Notes: a model not told the origin generated them from the letters alone. A stretch of 64,000 bases of DNA from Polyangiaceae bacterium (GCA_016719945.1 JADJYE010000005.1:210382-274381); one strand, 5' to 3'. Shown: positions 52,458 through 62,405, counted from the stretch's first letter. Numbers and translations: made by a program.

Positions 52458-53120
52458 TCAGGGCGCGGGGTCGAGGCGTGCCGATATCCGCCCGAGGATC
52501 GCGTACATACGAGAGACGTTCTCCGCGATGCGGTGGGGCTCACCGCCCAGCTCTCGGAACAGCGACGAGGCGCGATCGACGACTCGGTACAGACGGCGAG
52601 GCTGCCGTTCGTCCCACGGGACGCCGCTGCGCTCGAAGCAATGCATCAGCGAAGCAAGGGGATCGGCGGCGAAGGGCCCCAGGTCCTTATCGAAGGCGAG
52701 CTCCGTCGCCTCGGCGACGAAGCACGCGAGCAGCATCCTGCGGAAGCTCGCGAGGTCCTCGACCCGAGCATCGTCTTCCTCGAGCGCGACGTGCTCGATG
52801 CTCCCGATCGCGACGGGGAACCCCTCGGCACGCCAGCCCAGCAAGCCGCCCTCGAGGTGGTGGATCTGGTACCCGGTGGAGCCCTCGAGCTGGGCGAGCA
52901 GCTGGCCGCTCCGCCGCCCGCTCGAGCAAGACAACACGATTCCCGCGGCGGTGAAGCCCTCCGCGTCGAGGGCCAGCCGCACGTCGTCGGCGGTCTCGCA
53001 GGGCACGGATCGAGACCCAGGGATGAACCCTAGCTCGCTCAGTCGCTCGGCGAAGGGGCGAATGTCCACGATGAGCAGCTCGCGTGACATCGCGACGGCG
53101 TGCGGGGTGAGGTTTCGCAT
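52458..53120 (-). CDS. Rhodanese-like protein with helical C-terminal extension
   Basis: 220 residues. Rhodanese domain: LLIVDIRPFAERLSELGFIP, HLEGGLLGWRAEGFPV, and the active-site loop SCSSGRRSG with Cys65, which would carry a persulfide. The C-terminal about 100 residues are helical (DLASFRRMLLACFVAEATEL, ENVSRMYAILGRISARL) with an extra Cys; their role is unknown. It is the last gene of a four-gene operon after the TusA-TusA-DsrE fusion (15-bp gap) and may hand sulfur to it. An internal ATG at 53090 is an alternative start. Confidence 0.82.
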   Translation of the reverse strand: MRNLTPHAVAMSRELLIVDIRPFAERLSELGFIPGSRSVPCETADDVRLALDAEGFTAAGIVLSCSSGRRSGQLLAQLEGSTGYQIHHLEGGLLGWRAEGFPVAIGSIEHVALEEDDARVEDLASFRRMLLACFVAEATELAFDKDLGPFAADPLASLMHCFERSGVPWDERQPRRLYRVVDRASSLFRELGGEPHRIAENVSRMYAILGRISARLDPAP

Positions 53121-53135
53121 ACGTGCTGTCCGAGA

Positions 53136-54625
53136 TCAGAAGACCAGGCTCACCTGGGCGCCGCGCGCCGCGGCGACGAAGTACGCGACTCCGCCAAAGT
53201 CCAGGTTCTTGTACGGGGCGAGGTCGCGCTTCGTGATGCCCATGACCGACATGCTCATCGTGCACGCCACGAACTTCACCCCTTGCTCCTGGGCCTGTTC
53301 GACCAGCCGGGGCAGCTCGCTGAGGTTCTTGTCGCGCATCAACCCCCTCATCAGCAGGGGGCCAGCGCCACCGAAGTTGAGCTGACCGAGCTGCTGACGC
53401 CGCGGGCCCTTCGGCATCATCCACTTGAACATGCGCTGGATGAAGGAGACCTTCTCGCGTGGAGCCGCCTCATTGGGGTGCTCCCCACGAAGCAGGTTCA
53501 GGCCCCAGAAGGTGAAGAAGACGACCACCCGCTGGCCCAAGGCCGCAGCGCCGTTCGCGATCAGCATCGCGGCGAGCAGAGACTCGAGGTCATTATGAAG
53601 CACGAGCAGCGCGCAGTCGGCCTCGTTGTCGGCGTTGGCGGAGACGATCGCGCCCCTGCCCGCGCGCGAGAACGGCGCGCTCTCCTCGCTCGCGAGGCGA
53701 AGCTCGACCACGACGGGCCCGGGTCCCGTCATCCCCTCGATCGAGTGTCCCGCGGCAGGCGCCCAGCGGAGCACGACCTGAGCCAGCGCCACCGAGGAGA
53801 CCGTGACCTTGGCGGTCAGACCCGCGCCCACGGTCGCCAGGCCCCCGAGTCTTCGCTCGAGATCGGAGGGGTCCTCGACGCCGCGCAGGTCCAGATCGAA
53901 GGCGAACGCACGCGCTGGCGCTGCCACCACGATCGCGGCTTGTGAGGTCGCCGCGGACGAGGTCGGTGCCACCTCCGATTCGGAGGCGCGGGTGATCGCA
54001 GCGATCGGGCCGGTGGCCGGGGGCGAGCTCGAGTGCGGAGCCGGCGCGCTCGCCGCTCGTGCCGCGAGCGCCGCCTTCGAGAGCACCACGGCGGTCATCG
54101 TCGCGCCTTGCCGATCGAGGGATACGAGGGTGGCGCCCGTGGTGCGGCACCAGCTCTTGAGGTCCAGCTCGAACGCCGGATCGTCAGCAAGTATACGCAA
54201 TGGGCTGGTGTTCCCGCGCGCTGCCTTGGAGATCTGGAGGACAGGCTCGGGGCACTGGAGCCCGCGGCAGTCGAGGGTCACCTCGGCGGGCAAGGGCGAG
54301 CTTGGGGTCTCTGCCTCGTGGAGGTCCAGCCCCAGGGTCTTGTGGAAGGACGGCGGGGCAGCGGGGACCTTCGCGCTCATGGGCGCGGAGTCGGCCTTCT
54401 TCTTGAGCTTGATGTGGGCTGCAAAGCCCTCGGCCGTGCGGTCGAGGCTCAAGAGCTCCGCTCCCGAGCTCTTGCACCAGCTCTTCACGTCGAGGGAAAC
54501 GCCTCGTCGTCCGCTCGGACGAGGAGAGTGCCGTCCCCCGGGAGCTTTCGCGCGGCGGTCGCGAGCCTCATGATGGGCTCGGGACATTGGAGACCGCGAC
54601 AGTCAATGGTCTGGGGCTGGCTCAC
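53136..54625 (-). CDS. TusA-TusA-DsrE/F fusion, sulfur-relay protein (one frameshift near the start)
   Basis: Start GTG at 54625 with AAGGAG before it. Domain 1 is TusA: TIDCRGLQCPEPIMRL with the sulfur-carrying Cys, then LDVKSWCKSSGAELLSLDRT. Between them the frame needs one extra C in a CCC run near 54494-54500; without it the frame opens only from 54587. Domain 2 repeats the motif (LDCRGLQCPEPVLQISKAAR, LDLKSWCRTTGATLVSLDRQ). A linker and a degenerate domain follow, then a DsrE/DsrF-like domain with Cys in KFVACTMSMSVMGI. These are persulfide-relay modules. The three together in one chain, downstream of kinases, are unusual. Confidence 0.8.
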
Positions 54626-54648
54626 GTTGATTCTCCTTGGCGCTCGGT

Positions 54649-56238
54649 TCAGATCTCGGCGGTGAGAAGCTTGCGTACGGCGTCGCGGAAGGCGCTCTGC
54701 ACCTCCTCCACGAACGGGCCGGTCGTCTCGATTTCATTGGCACGCACGAGCGCGACGAGCGTGCGCGACAGGCTGGTCACTTGAGAGGCACCGACAGAAG
54801 CGGCCAGCTTCGCGAGCTGGTCGCCGGCAGCCGCCACGCTTCCTTGGTCACCCGCTCGGCTCGCCTCGATCAGCACGGTGACGATCTCGGTGCCGCCCCC
54901 GATGAAGTCCTCGGCCTGCGGCGAAAGCTCGGCGGGGACCGGCGCCGCCGAGGAGCGGCCGCTGCTGGTCGGCCGTGAGGACGTCGTGGCTGGTGCGAGA
55001 TCCTCCGGGACCACCAGGCAGCGCGCCCGCGCGATCGCGTTCCACGCGAGGCTGAAGCTCTTCCCTATCACCCAGATCTCCTGTCGGGGCAGCGCCGCCT
55101 CGAGCTGGCGCACGAGCAGGACCGGATCGCACGCTCGCAGTCGCGAGGACACGACGATCAGCGCGTATTGGCCGTCGTAAGCCTGCGCCGCGCGCCTCGG
55201 GTCCGCGGAGGAGACGACCGAATATCCCTCCCGCTTGAGGTGCTCGAGGACGATCGAGGCCATCTCGGGCTCCTCCTCCACCAGAAGCGCTCGACGTGTC
55301 TCCGACAGGGTCGCGCCGATGCGGGCCCAGCGGGCCAGGAACTCGGCTGCGCTCGGTCGCTCCTCGGCCCTCGGTGACAAGAGCGCGCACACCAGGTGGT
55401 CCTCCTGCGTCGAGATCGCCGGATTCAGAGCGCGCGGCGAGTGAGCCATCTGGAGCGCGCTCGCCCGCAGAAGCACATCGACGGGCCCCGAGACGTCGTG
55501 CAGATACTCCTCGCCCGTCAGCGCGAAGAACAGCAGCGCGCCGAGGGCGTAGAGATCCGACGCGGGCTCGGCCGCCCCGCGGATCTGCTCCGGTGCGATG
55601 TAGCGCGGCGTCCCGATTGGGTTCGGACCGGTGGGGCCGCGCTCCTCCAGCTTGGCGACTCCGAAATCGATGATCTTCGCGACGACACCGTCGGGCCCGT
55701 CGCTGACGATGATGTTCTCGGGCGACAGATCTCGGTGGACGATGCCGCCCTGGTGGAGCGCCGCGATGCCCTGCGCCACTTGCGTGAAGCACGCTTGGAT
55801 GGCGAGGCGACTCATGCCCTCGCGCAGCAGCACACCAAGATTCCGACCCGGGACGAACTCGGTCGCCAGCGCCGGGAGCCCGTCACTGCTCATGCCGGCC
55901 GTGTAGAGCAGCACCAGCGCCGGGTGGTGAACGCGGCTGACCGCGCGGATCTCGGCCTCGAATCGCTTGCGGACGATCCGGCCGACCTCCCCGTCCATGA
56001 GGTGGGGGTGCGCGATCTTTACGACCGCATGACGATCGGTGCCCAGCTGGTCCGCGAGGTACGCCGTGCCGAACGCCCCCTGCCCGATCACGCCCCGAAG
56101 ACGGAAGCCGCCGAGCTCCACCTTGCCAACCCTCAGGTCGCTGACGGGGGCCTCCTCGGACTCCGACGCTCCCACACGAGGGGGGCTGGGCTCGGGCCTC
56201 AAGGCCCTCCACGGCGGCGACGAGACGGCACGGCTCAT
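54649..56238 (-). CDS. Soluble Ser/Thr kinase with pseudo-receiver and Hpt-like domain, copy 2
   Basis: 529 residues, no membrane segment. Kinase domain: GVIGQGAFGTAYLADQLGTD, Lys74 in HAVVKIAHPHL, Glu in FEAEIRAV, HRDLSPEN (Asp170), DFG at 191, GTPRYIAPEQIRG. Active-site residues are complete. At about 315-430 a CheY-like fold (RALLVEEEPEMASIVLEHLK, DGQYALIVVSSRLR) lacks the phospho-acceptor Asp. The last 80 residues look like an Hpt four-helix bundle (LAASVGASQVTSLSRTLVAL) without the usual His. 23 bp upstream of the TusA fusion and 46 bp downstream of a paralogue of the same layout. Confidence 0.85.
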   Translation of the reverse strand: MSRAVSSPPWRALRPEPSPPRVGASESEEAPVSDLRVGKVELGGFRLRGVIGQGAFGTAYLADQLGTDRHAVVKIAHPHLMDGEVGRIVRKRFEAEIRAVSRVHHPALVLLYTAGMSSDGLPALATEFVPGRNLGVLLREGMSRLAIQACFTQVAQGIAALHQGGIVHRDLSPENIIVSDGPDGVVAKIIDFGVAKLEERGPTGPNPIGTPRYIAPEQIRGAAEPASDLYALGALLFFALTGEEYLHDVSGPVDVLLRASALQMAHSPRALNPAISTQEDHLVCALLSPRAEERPSAAEFLARWARIGATLSETRRALLVEEEPEMASIVLEHLKREGYSVVSSADPRRAAQAYDGQYALIVVSSRLRACDPVLLVRQLEAALPRQEIWVIGKSFSLAWNAIARARCLVVPEDLAPATTSSRPTSSGRSSAAPVPAELSPQAEDFIGGGTEIVTVLIEASRAGDQGSVAAAGDQLAKLAASVGASQVTSLSRTLVALVRANEIETTGPFVEEVQSAFRDAVRKLLTAEI

Positions 56239-56284
56239 CGGGCAAGACTCCAGGGGGTGGGTAACGGGTGGTCGTGCTGCATGG

Positions 56285-57835
56285 TCAACTTCGTAAGAGC
56301 GAGCGGACGGCGCCGCGGTAGGCCGACTGGACCTCCTCGACGAGCGGCGCGAGGCTGTCCGTCGCCTGGGCGGTCGCGAGCGCGTTCAGGGCCCGAGACA
56401 GGCTGCTGAGGCGCGAGGCGCCGGCAGCGGCGGCGAGCTGCGCGAGCCGGTCCGCCGCTGCCGCCATCGCCCTGTGATCTCGGAGGGTGGTCGCCTCGGT
56501 GAGGGTCGCGATGAGCTCTGCGCCGCCGCCGATCAGCGCCTCCGCCGCCCCCTCGAGCTCGATCGGTAGGGTCTCCCCCTCGGGCTGGTGGGCGCGGACC
56601 CCGTTCGGTCGCAGCGGTCGAGGCACTGTCGGTCGCGCGGAGGGAGGGCGAGGGGACAGCGCGGCGAGGTGCTCCAGGTCGTCCGGGAGCACGATGCAGC
56701 GGGCGCGACCGACCTTTTGCCAGGCGAAGCCGAACGTCGTCCCCGCCACCCACAAGGCCTGGTCGGGGAGGTGCTCTTCGAGGTGTTGCGTGAGGCGCAC
56801 CGAGTCCACCGTCGAGAGGTGCGCCGAGACGACGATCAGCGCGTAGTCACCCGGGTGCGCTCTCGAGGCCCGCTTCGGGTCGGCGGTGGTCACGACGACG
56901 TAGCCGAGATCCTCGAGATGTCCGGCGACCATCCCAGCGCGCTCCGCGTCCTCCTCGACGAGCAGGGCCTTGGGGCCTCGCGCTCGCGAGTCGAGCTGCT
57001 CCCACTTCATCAGGAACTGTGCGGCGGTGGGGCGCGCGCCTGGTGACGGCGCGAGCAGAGAACGCACCAGCGCGTCCTCGTCGTCGGAGACGTTCGGGGC
57101 CGCGTCGCGCAGAGACGGGGCGACCTCGAGCTTGGAGACATGCAGCAGCAGCTCCGTCGCGCTCTCGATGTGGTCCAGATACTCGCGCCCGCTGAACGCG
57201 TAGAAGAGCAGTGCTCCAAGCGCGTAGAGGTCGGAGGCCGGCTCGGCGGCGCCACGGATCTGCTCTGGCGCGATGTACCGCGGCGTCCCGATCGCGTGGG
57301 TCCCGCTGGCAGCTCGGTTCAGCAGCTTCGCCACGCCGAAGTCGATGATCTTGGCGACCAGGCCAGACGGGCTGCGGGACACGATCACGTTCCGAGGGGA
57401 CAGGTCACGGTGAACGATGCCCGCCTCGTGCAGCGCGGCGAGCCCCGACGCGATCTGGGCGAAGCAAGTCTGCACCTCGCCACGATTGAGGCCCTCTTCC
57501 AGAAACGCTTCGAGAGGGCGCCCCGGGAGATACTCGGTGGCCAACGCGGGCAGCCCGTCGCTCGTGGTACCCGCCGTGAAGAGGAGGACGAGCGAGGGAT
57601 GGCGGACCCGGCTCGCGGCCCGAACCTCCGCTTCGAACCGGCTCCGGATCAGCCCGCCCGTCGGGCCCTCGAGGAGGTGAGGGTGAGCGATCTTCACCAC
57701 CGCCTGACGATCCGTCCCGAGCTGATCGGCGAGGTATGCGACCCCGAAAGACCCCTCGCCGAGGATGCTCCTGAGACGGAACCCGCCAAGCTCGATCCGC
57801 CCGACTCGAACGGATGTGCTGCTCGATAAGCCCAT
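56285..57835 (-). CDS. Soluble Ser/Thr kinase with pseudo-receiver and Hpt-like domain, copy 1
   Basis: 516 residues from the ATG at 57835, first gene of the operon. Same plan as the gene after it: LGEGSFGVAYLADQLGTD, Lys48, HRDLSPRN (Asp144), DFG at 165, PRYIAPEQIRG; then an Asp-less receiver-like domain (KALLVEEDAERAGMVAGHLE, GDYALIVVSAHLS) and an Hpt-like C-terminus (LAAAAGASRLSSLSRALNAL). The two paralogues share near-identical kinase cores and diverge in linkers. They could phosphorylate each other or the sulfur-relay proteins. A weak hairpin-rich 200-bp region precedes the start. Confidence 0.85.
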   Translation of the reverse strand: MGLSSSTSVRVGRIELGGFRLRSILGEGSFGVAYLADQLGTDRQAVVKIAHPHLLEGPTGGLIRSRFEAEVRAASRVRHPSLVLLFTAGTTSDGLPALATEYLPGRPLEAFLEEGLNRGEVQTCFAQIASGLAALHEAGIVHRDLSPRNVIVSRSPSGLVAKIIDFGVAKLLNRAASGTHAIGTPRYIAPEQIRGAAEPASDLYALGALLFYAFSGREYLDHIESATELLLHVSKLEVAPSLRDAAPNVSDDEDALVRSLLAPSPGARPTAAQFLMKWEQLDSRARGPKALLVEEDAERAGMVAGHLEDLGYVVVTTADPKRASRAHPGDYALIVVSAHLSTVDSVRLTQHLEEHLPDQALWVAGTTFGFAWQKVGRARCIVLPDDLEHLAALSPRPPSARPTVPRPLRPNGVRAHQPEGETLPIELEGAAEALIGGGAELIATLTEATTLRDHRAMAAAADRLAQLAAAAGASRLSSLSRALNALATAQATDSLAPLVEEVQSAYRGAVRSLLRS

Positions 57836-57930
57836 GAAGCGCGGGACAATTAGCACTGACCGTGCCAGTGTGCGGTCCTTCAATATGCAGGGATAACTCA
57901 GGATTTCGGATCCCCCTGGCTCCGTGAGCG

Positions 57931-57962
57931 CTCAACGGTGAGGGCTAGAAGCCTCACTCAAT
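57931..57962. repeat. Inverted repeat upstream of the kinase operon
   Basis: GTGAGGGCT and AGCCTCAC flank AGA (about 57941-57960) in the less GC-rich 200-bp space between the divergent kinase and unknown genes. It could be an operator or a leader hairpin; no stronger evidence. Confidence 0.35.
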
Positions 57963-58034
57963 TGCAGATCTGAAATGTTCGTTTTGAGCCATCCCACACG
58001 CCGACATGGGGCGCGCGGATGTAACCAAAGCCAT

Positions 58035-59054
58035 GTGAAGCTCAGAGTGCTCGCGTTCCTCAGCGTGGACGGTCTCGAGGTCGGCTTGCGCAACAAGGAC
58101 GGCCCCATGAGCCTCGAGCGATATCGCGAGCGCGGGCTATTTCCTGAGAACCGTCAGTTCATCCGCCGAACCCCGACCTTCGTCGACGCGCGTGAGGTCC
58201 ACTGCGCTCTCGCTCACCTGATCGGCGAGACCGGCGGCAGGCAGCTGGTCGAGCGCGTCGCCTCGCTTGGGAACCACGCGTACGTGCGCGACCTCGCCCG
58301 GGACGCCGAGCTCGTGGAGTGGCTCGACGTGCACGGCTTCACCCTCGTAGAGGCTGCACGAATCCAGCCGAGCTACGACAGCCCACACTTCAAGTATGGC
58401 GGCTTCTGCAACGGGCATCCGATTCGTCCGCTGCTGCGGGCGACCCTCGTCGACGCGCGTCACGCCCGCGTCACCGCGGTCTTCAGCGAGGGCGCGCCCA
58501 TCTCCGTCGGCACGGTGATCGAGCTCGGATCCAAGAAGGGCAAGTCCATCGCGGCCGGCAACCCGATCAGCGGTCACGTGGTCGGCGAGGATGTGCTGTT
58601 GATGCACGCCATCGAGCCGCTCCAGAGAGGCGGCGACGTGCGGTTCTGGATGCCCACCACGCACAAGATCAAGGGAGGGAGCATCGCGGTCGGGGAGGGC
58701 CACAGCCTGAAGCTCGCTGACGCAGCGCAGGTGCTTCAGTCCGAGCAATGTCCTCACGCGGTCGCCGCCCTGGTCGCGCCGCCGAGGCCCGCGAGCGCCA
58801 GCGCCATAACGACGGCGCCGGTCGCTCCCGGCGAGGGCCCGCTCCCCCCGACCTCGGGAGCGCTCGCGTCGGCCAGCGCGCGCCCGGCGAGCAGCGGCGA
58901 GCCAGGCGTCGCGCCTGCGGATTCGACGCCCACCCCCTCTGGCAGTTGTTCGGGTTGCTCGTTGTTGGCGAGCGTCTGTAAGCGCGGAAATGTGAAGGGT
59001 GCAGGTCCCAGTGTGCACGCATGTTGGTCGCAGAATTGGCCTGATTCGGGGTGA
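58035..59054 (+). CDS. Protein of unknown function, 3' end interrupted by an ISKra4-type insertion
   Basis: From the GTG at 58035 (KLRVLAFLSVDGLEVGLRNK); starts at 57975 and 58108 are possible. The body has no motif I recognise; a Ser/Ala/Pro-rich region (about 245-310) precedes a Cys-containing end GSCSGCSLLASVCKRGNV. At 58997 the reading frame enters the insertion element's left inverted repeat and stops 58 bp later (59052-59054), so the true C-terminus is lost. It is divergent from the kinase operon. Confidence 0.5.
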   Translation: MKLRVLAFLSVDGLEVGLRNKDGPMSLERYRERGLFPENRQFIRRTPTFVDAREVHCALAHLIGETGGRQLVERVASLGNHAYVRDLARDAELVEWLDVHGFTLVEAARIQPSYDSPHFKYGGFCNGHPIRPLLRATLVDARHARVTAVFSEGAPISVGTVIELGSKKGKSIAAGNPISGHVVGEDVLLMHAIEPLQRGGDVRFWMPTTHKIKGGSIAVGEGHSLKLADAAQVLQSEQCPHAVAALVAPPRPASASAITTAPVAPGEGPLPPTSGALASASARPASSGEPGVAPADSTPTPSGSCSGCSLLASVCKRGNVKGAGPSVHACWSQNWPDSG

Positions 59055-60654
59055 AGCGGATAGGCGGGGACGCTCGTCCTGATGATAATCGCGGTTGCGA
59101 AGCGACAACCATCACCAGGGAGCGACCCCAATGGCGAGTATCCAGCAATCGTGGGACGAAGTCGACCGTCGAGTCCGTGAGGTCCGACGTACCGTCGAGC
59201 GCGCGACCAGCGCAGAGGAGGCGGAGGGCGGCGTGGGCCGGTCTGCTGGCGCTGGGGCAGCTTCTGATGGGGGCGTACTTCGACCAGCGTGCGTCGGCGT
59301 GGATGACGGGCAAGCGGTACTCGCACGCGGACCGCCGCTACGGATCGTGGGGGCGGAGGCGTCGAGATTGGAACGCGTTTTCGGGAAGGTCGCGGTGGCG
59401 CGTCGGTCGGTCGGCTGGTCAGCGCACCGCGGGCGTCGCGAGACCTACCCTTCGATCGTGAGGTCGGGCTGGCAGGCGGCTTCACGTTGCCCGTGGTGAC
59501 GCTGGTGGCGCGGCTCACCGCCTGATGGCGTTCGCGTCCCGGGAGTTGATGAAGAGCCTGCTCGCGTGGGCGCCCAGCTCGCGATCGGTGCTGAGGATCG
59601 TGGACGCCGTCGGCGCGCAGGCGCGGCCGTTCCTGGAGCAAGCGCCCCCGCCCGACGAAGACGGTGAGGTCCTCGTGATCATGGTCGACGGCAAGGGTGC
59701 GCCGGCGATCTCCAGCCGCGAGTACGCGCGTCGCGCCGTTCCGCACGGGACTCGCGACTGAACCGTCGGCATGCGCGACGCAAGAAGCGGCAGGAGCATC
59801 CCCGCAAGCGGCGCGGACCGGGGAAGAAGTCGAAGAACGCCAAGATGGCTGCCGTCGGCGTGCTCTACACGCTGCGACGAGCAGCCGACGGTCGCTGGAG
59901 GGCCCGGCGAACAAGCGGACGTACGCGACGTTCGTGAGCTATCGCGCTCTTCAGATGGATCCACGCCGAGGCGCGGCGGCGAGCTACGGGACCAAGAAGT
60001 TCAAGAAGGTGTTGTTCATCGCGGACGGCGCCGAGGTTCTCTGGTCGCTGCAGCAGGAGTTCTTCCCCGACGCCGACGTCTGTCTCGATTGGTTCCACGT
60101 CGTCGAGAAGCTCTGGAAAGCCGGCAAGGCGATCTGCCGCGGCACTCGGCGCGAGCGCCAGCACCTTGAGGCGTGGGTCGCCGAGCAGAAGCGCAGCCTT
60201 CGGCATGGCAAGCACGCTGAGGTCGCCGCGGTCATCGAGGCAGCGCTCGAAGCGACCCCGTCACCGGCCCCGGCAACAAGTACCGGCGGAAGTGCTCGCC
60301 GAGGTCGCGGCGCACCTCCGCAAGAACGCCGCTCGGCTGGAGTACTCGCGCTTGCGCCGACAGGACCTCGACATCTCCAGCGGAATCATCGAGGGGCGGT
60401 ACGTCACCTCGTCGGTGTCCGGCTCGACGGCCCCGGCATGCGGTGGAGTCGCGATCGCGCCGAGGCCGTCCTCCAGCTCCGCTGCGTCCTCATCAATGGC
60501 CTCTGGGGTGACTTCGAGCAATTCCTCGGTGCCCGTCAGGTGCGTCTCGCGGCTCAACCTGTACCGACCCGGACGCATGACGCCGTGCTCAAGAAAGCCG
60601 CGTAGTGATCATGAAACCATTGGATGCACAGTGGGATCTGCACCCAAATGTGAA
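58988..60654. mobile_element. ISKra4-family insertion sequence with 9-bp target-site duplication
   Basis: The element spans 58997-60645 (1,649 bp). Its ends are imperfect inverted repeats: GGGTGCAGGTCCCAGTG at the left and, in reverse complement, GGGTGCAGATCCCACTG at the right (then TGCA shared). Both sides carry AAATGTGAA (58988-58996 and 60646-60654), a 9-bp duplication as expected for the ISKra4 group. The transposase inside (59131-60605) is frameshifted. Confidence 0.85.
59131..60605 (+). pseudogene. ISKra4-type transposase, several frameshifts
   Basis: Pieces in order: MASIQQSWDEVDRRVREVRR, LLALGQLLMGAYFDQRASAW, SRELMKSLLAWAPSSRSVLR then FLEQAPPPDEDGEVLVIMVD (DDE Asp), KVLFIADGAEVLWSLQQEFF (second Asp), CLDWFHVVEKLWKAGKAI, and SGIIEGAVRHLVGVRLDGPG, MRWSRDRAEAVLQLRC with the final Glu. 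They lie in at least three frames. Motif order and the W-F-H-V-x-E-x-L-W block fit ISKra4 transposases. Not functional as read. Confidence 0.8.
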
Positions 60655-60707
60655 CAGCCCGGGCAACGGAGGTCGCGTCGGGCTGCGTGAAGGTGAGTTG
60701 GGGAGGT

Positions 60708-61490
60708 TCAGGTCTCTGTGTGCACCTCGGACTTCTTCTTCTTGGCTCGGCGGTCCTTGGCGGACTGCTCGGCCTCGCGAGCCCTCCAGCTCTCGCCCTC
60801 GATTGGGATGACGTCGGCGTGGTGGACGACGCGGTCGATGAGGGCGGTGGCGCAGGTCGCGTTCGGAAAGATGGTGGGCCAGTCGCGGAACGCGAGATTG
60901 GTCGTGAGGACGAGGCTCTTCTTCTCGTAGCGTCGGCTGACGACCTGGAAGAGGAGGTCTGCGTTTCGGTTGTCGAAGGCGAGAAAGCCGATCTCGTCGA
61001 TGATGAGCAGGCCGATCTTCGCGTAGTAGCGAAGACGGCGATCGAGGGCGCGCGCCGACTCTTGTGCGGCGAGGTCGAGCAAGAGCTGCGCGGCCGACAG
61101 GAAGAGCACGCCGTGTCCCGCGAGGATGGCCTGGTGCGCGATGTTCTGGGCGATCATGGTCTTGCCGAGCCCCTGCGGCGCGACGAGCACGACGTTGCGA
61201 GCAGACTCGAGAGAGTCGAGGCGCACGACGGACTCGACGAGCGGTCGCTCGATCTTCGTGGGCCAGTTCCAGTCGAAGTCGGCCATGGGCTCGAATCGCT
61301 CGAGGCGGCTGCGTGAGCGACGCCGATCGAGCCCGCGTCGGGCGCGGTCCTTCTCCTCGACGTCGACCACGTGCTGAAGGAGTTGCTGCGGGCCCCATCG
61401 CTTCTTGGTCGCCAGCGCGACCAGATCATCGAGCTCGGCTGCGGTGGCAAGCAGGCCGAGGGCGTGGAGCCGCGCCTTCAGGCTGCTCAT
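60708..61490 (-). CDS. istB: IS21-family helper ATPase IstB (intact)
   Basis: 260 residues from MSSLKARLHALGLLATAAEL. AAA+ Walker A LVAPQGLGKTMIAQNIA, Walker B IGLLIIDEIGFLAFDN, and NLAFRDWPTIFPNATCATAL with RVVHHADVI: typical of IstB, the ATPase that activates IstA. It follows another, broken istB (61544-62388), so two IS21-type elements may overlap here. It ends 54 bp from the ISKra4 right end. Confidence 0.88.
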   Translation of the reverse strand: MSSLKARLHALGLLATAAELDDLVALATKKRWGPQQLLQHVVDVEEKDRARRGLDRRRSRSRLERFEPMADFDWNWPTKIERPLVESVVRLDSLESARNVVLVAPQGLGKTMIAQNIAHQAILAGHGVLFLSAAQLLLDLAAQESARALDRRLRYYAKIGLLIIDEIGFLAFDNRNADLLFQVVSRRYEKKSLVLTTNLAFRDWPTIFPNATCATALIDRVVHHADVIPIEGESWRAREAEQSAKDRRAKKKKSEVHTET

Positions 61491-61543
61491 TGGTCGTCCT
61501 CCGGCACGTGACCCACGGGGCGCCGCTGCGGCCAGCCTTGGGC

Positions 61544-62388
61544 TCACTCCTTCGCGGGGTTCTTGTTGGCCTTCGCACTCGCTCTCTCCTCTGCGACGTG
61601 CTGCCGGTAGCTGGGGCCGTCGATGTCGATGCGGATCGCGAGCATGGCGAGGCGGTCGAGGATCGCCATCGCGACGGTCGCGTCGCCCAAGTCCTGCCCC
61701 AATCGCTGAGAGCGATGTTGGAGTCACGGCCGTCGACGCCTTGCCGTGTCTTAGGTCGATCAGGTTGAAGAGGGTATGCGCGGCGGTCGGCTCGTTGTCA
61801 CGCTTCTTCACCTGGCCAAGACCGACGTCATCGATGATGAGCAGCGCAGGCCGCGCCCACGCCTTGAGCCGCCGCTCGTAGGTGCCGTCGGCGAGACCGG
61901 CGTGGAGGTCATCGAGCAGGTCGACGCAGCGAGCGTAGCGGACGGTACAGCTGATGCTCGCAGGCGCGGCGGCCGATCGCCATGAGGAGGTGGCTCTTGC
62001 CGGTCCCGCTCTTGCCGGTGATGACGAGGTCATCGCATCGGCCCACGAAGTCGAGGTGCGCGAGGCTCGGCGAAGGCGGCCTTGTCGAGGGTCGGCTGGA
62101 AGGACCAGTCGAAGGCTTCGAGGGTCTTGTGCTCACGGATGCCGCTGCCATCGATCCGCCGCGTGACACGCTCTCGAGCTTGCGAGCTGCCTCGGCGCCG
62201 AGCACGCGCTCGAGCAGGCTGGTTGGCCCGGGGCGCTCGCGGAGCGCCCTGGCGAGAGTGTCGTCGAGCGTGTCGAGGGTATGCGTCAGGCCGAGGAAGG
62301 CGAGGTGTCGTCGCAGTCGCTCGAGGGATTCGTCTCCGCCGTCGTCGTGTCCGGCGTCGTTGACGGGTCGCGTCGGTCGCTTGGCCAT
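61544..62388 (-). pseudogene. istB: IS21-family IstB, frameshifted
   Basis: Starts MAKRPTRPVNDAGHDDGGDE, LERLRRHLAFLGLTHTLDTL, then across shifts REHKTLEAFDWSFQPTLDKA, DLVITGKSGTGKSHLLMAIG (Walker A), VDLLDDLHAGLADGTYERRL, ALLIIDDVGLGQVKKRDNEP (Walker B), ending KANKNPAKE. A different IstB subfamily from the intact gene next to it. At least three shifts. Confidence 0.8.
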
Positions 62389-62405
62389 TCGGTCGTCTCC
62401 TTGCA

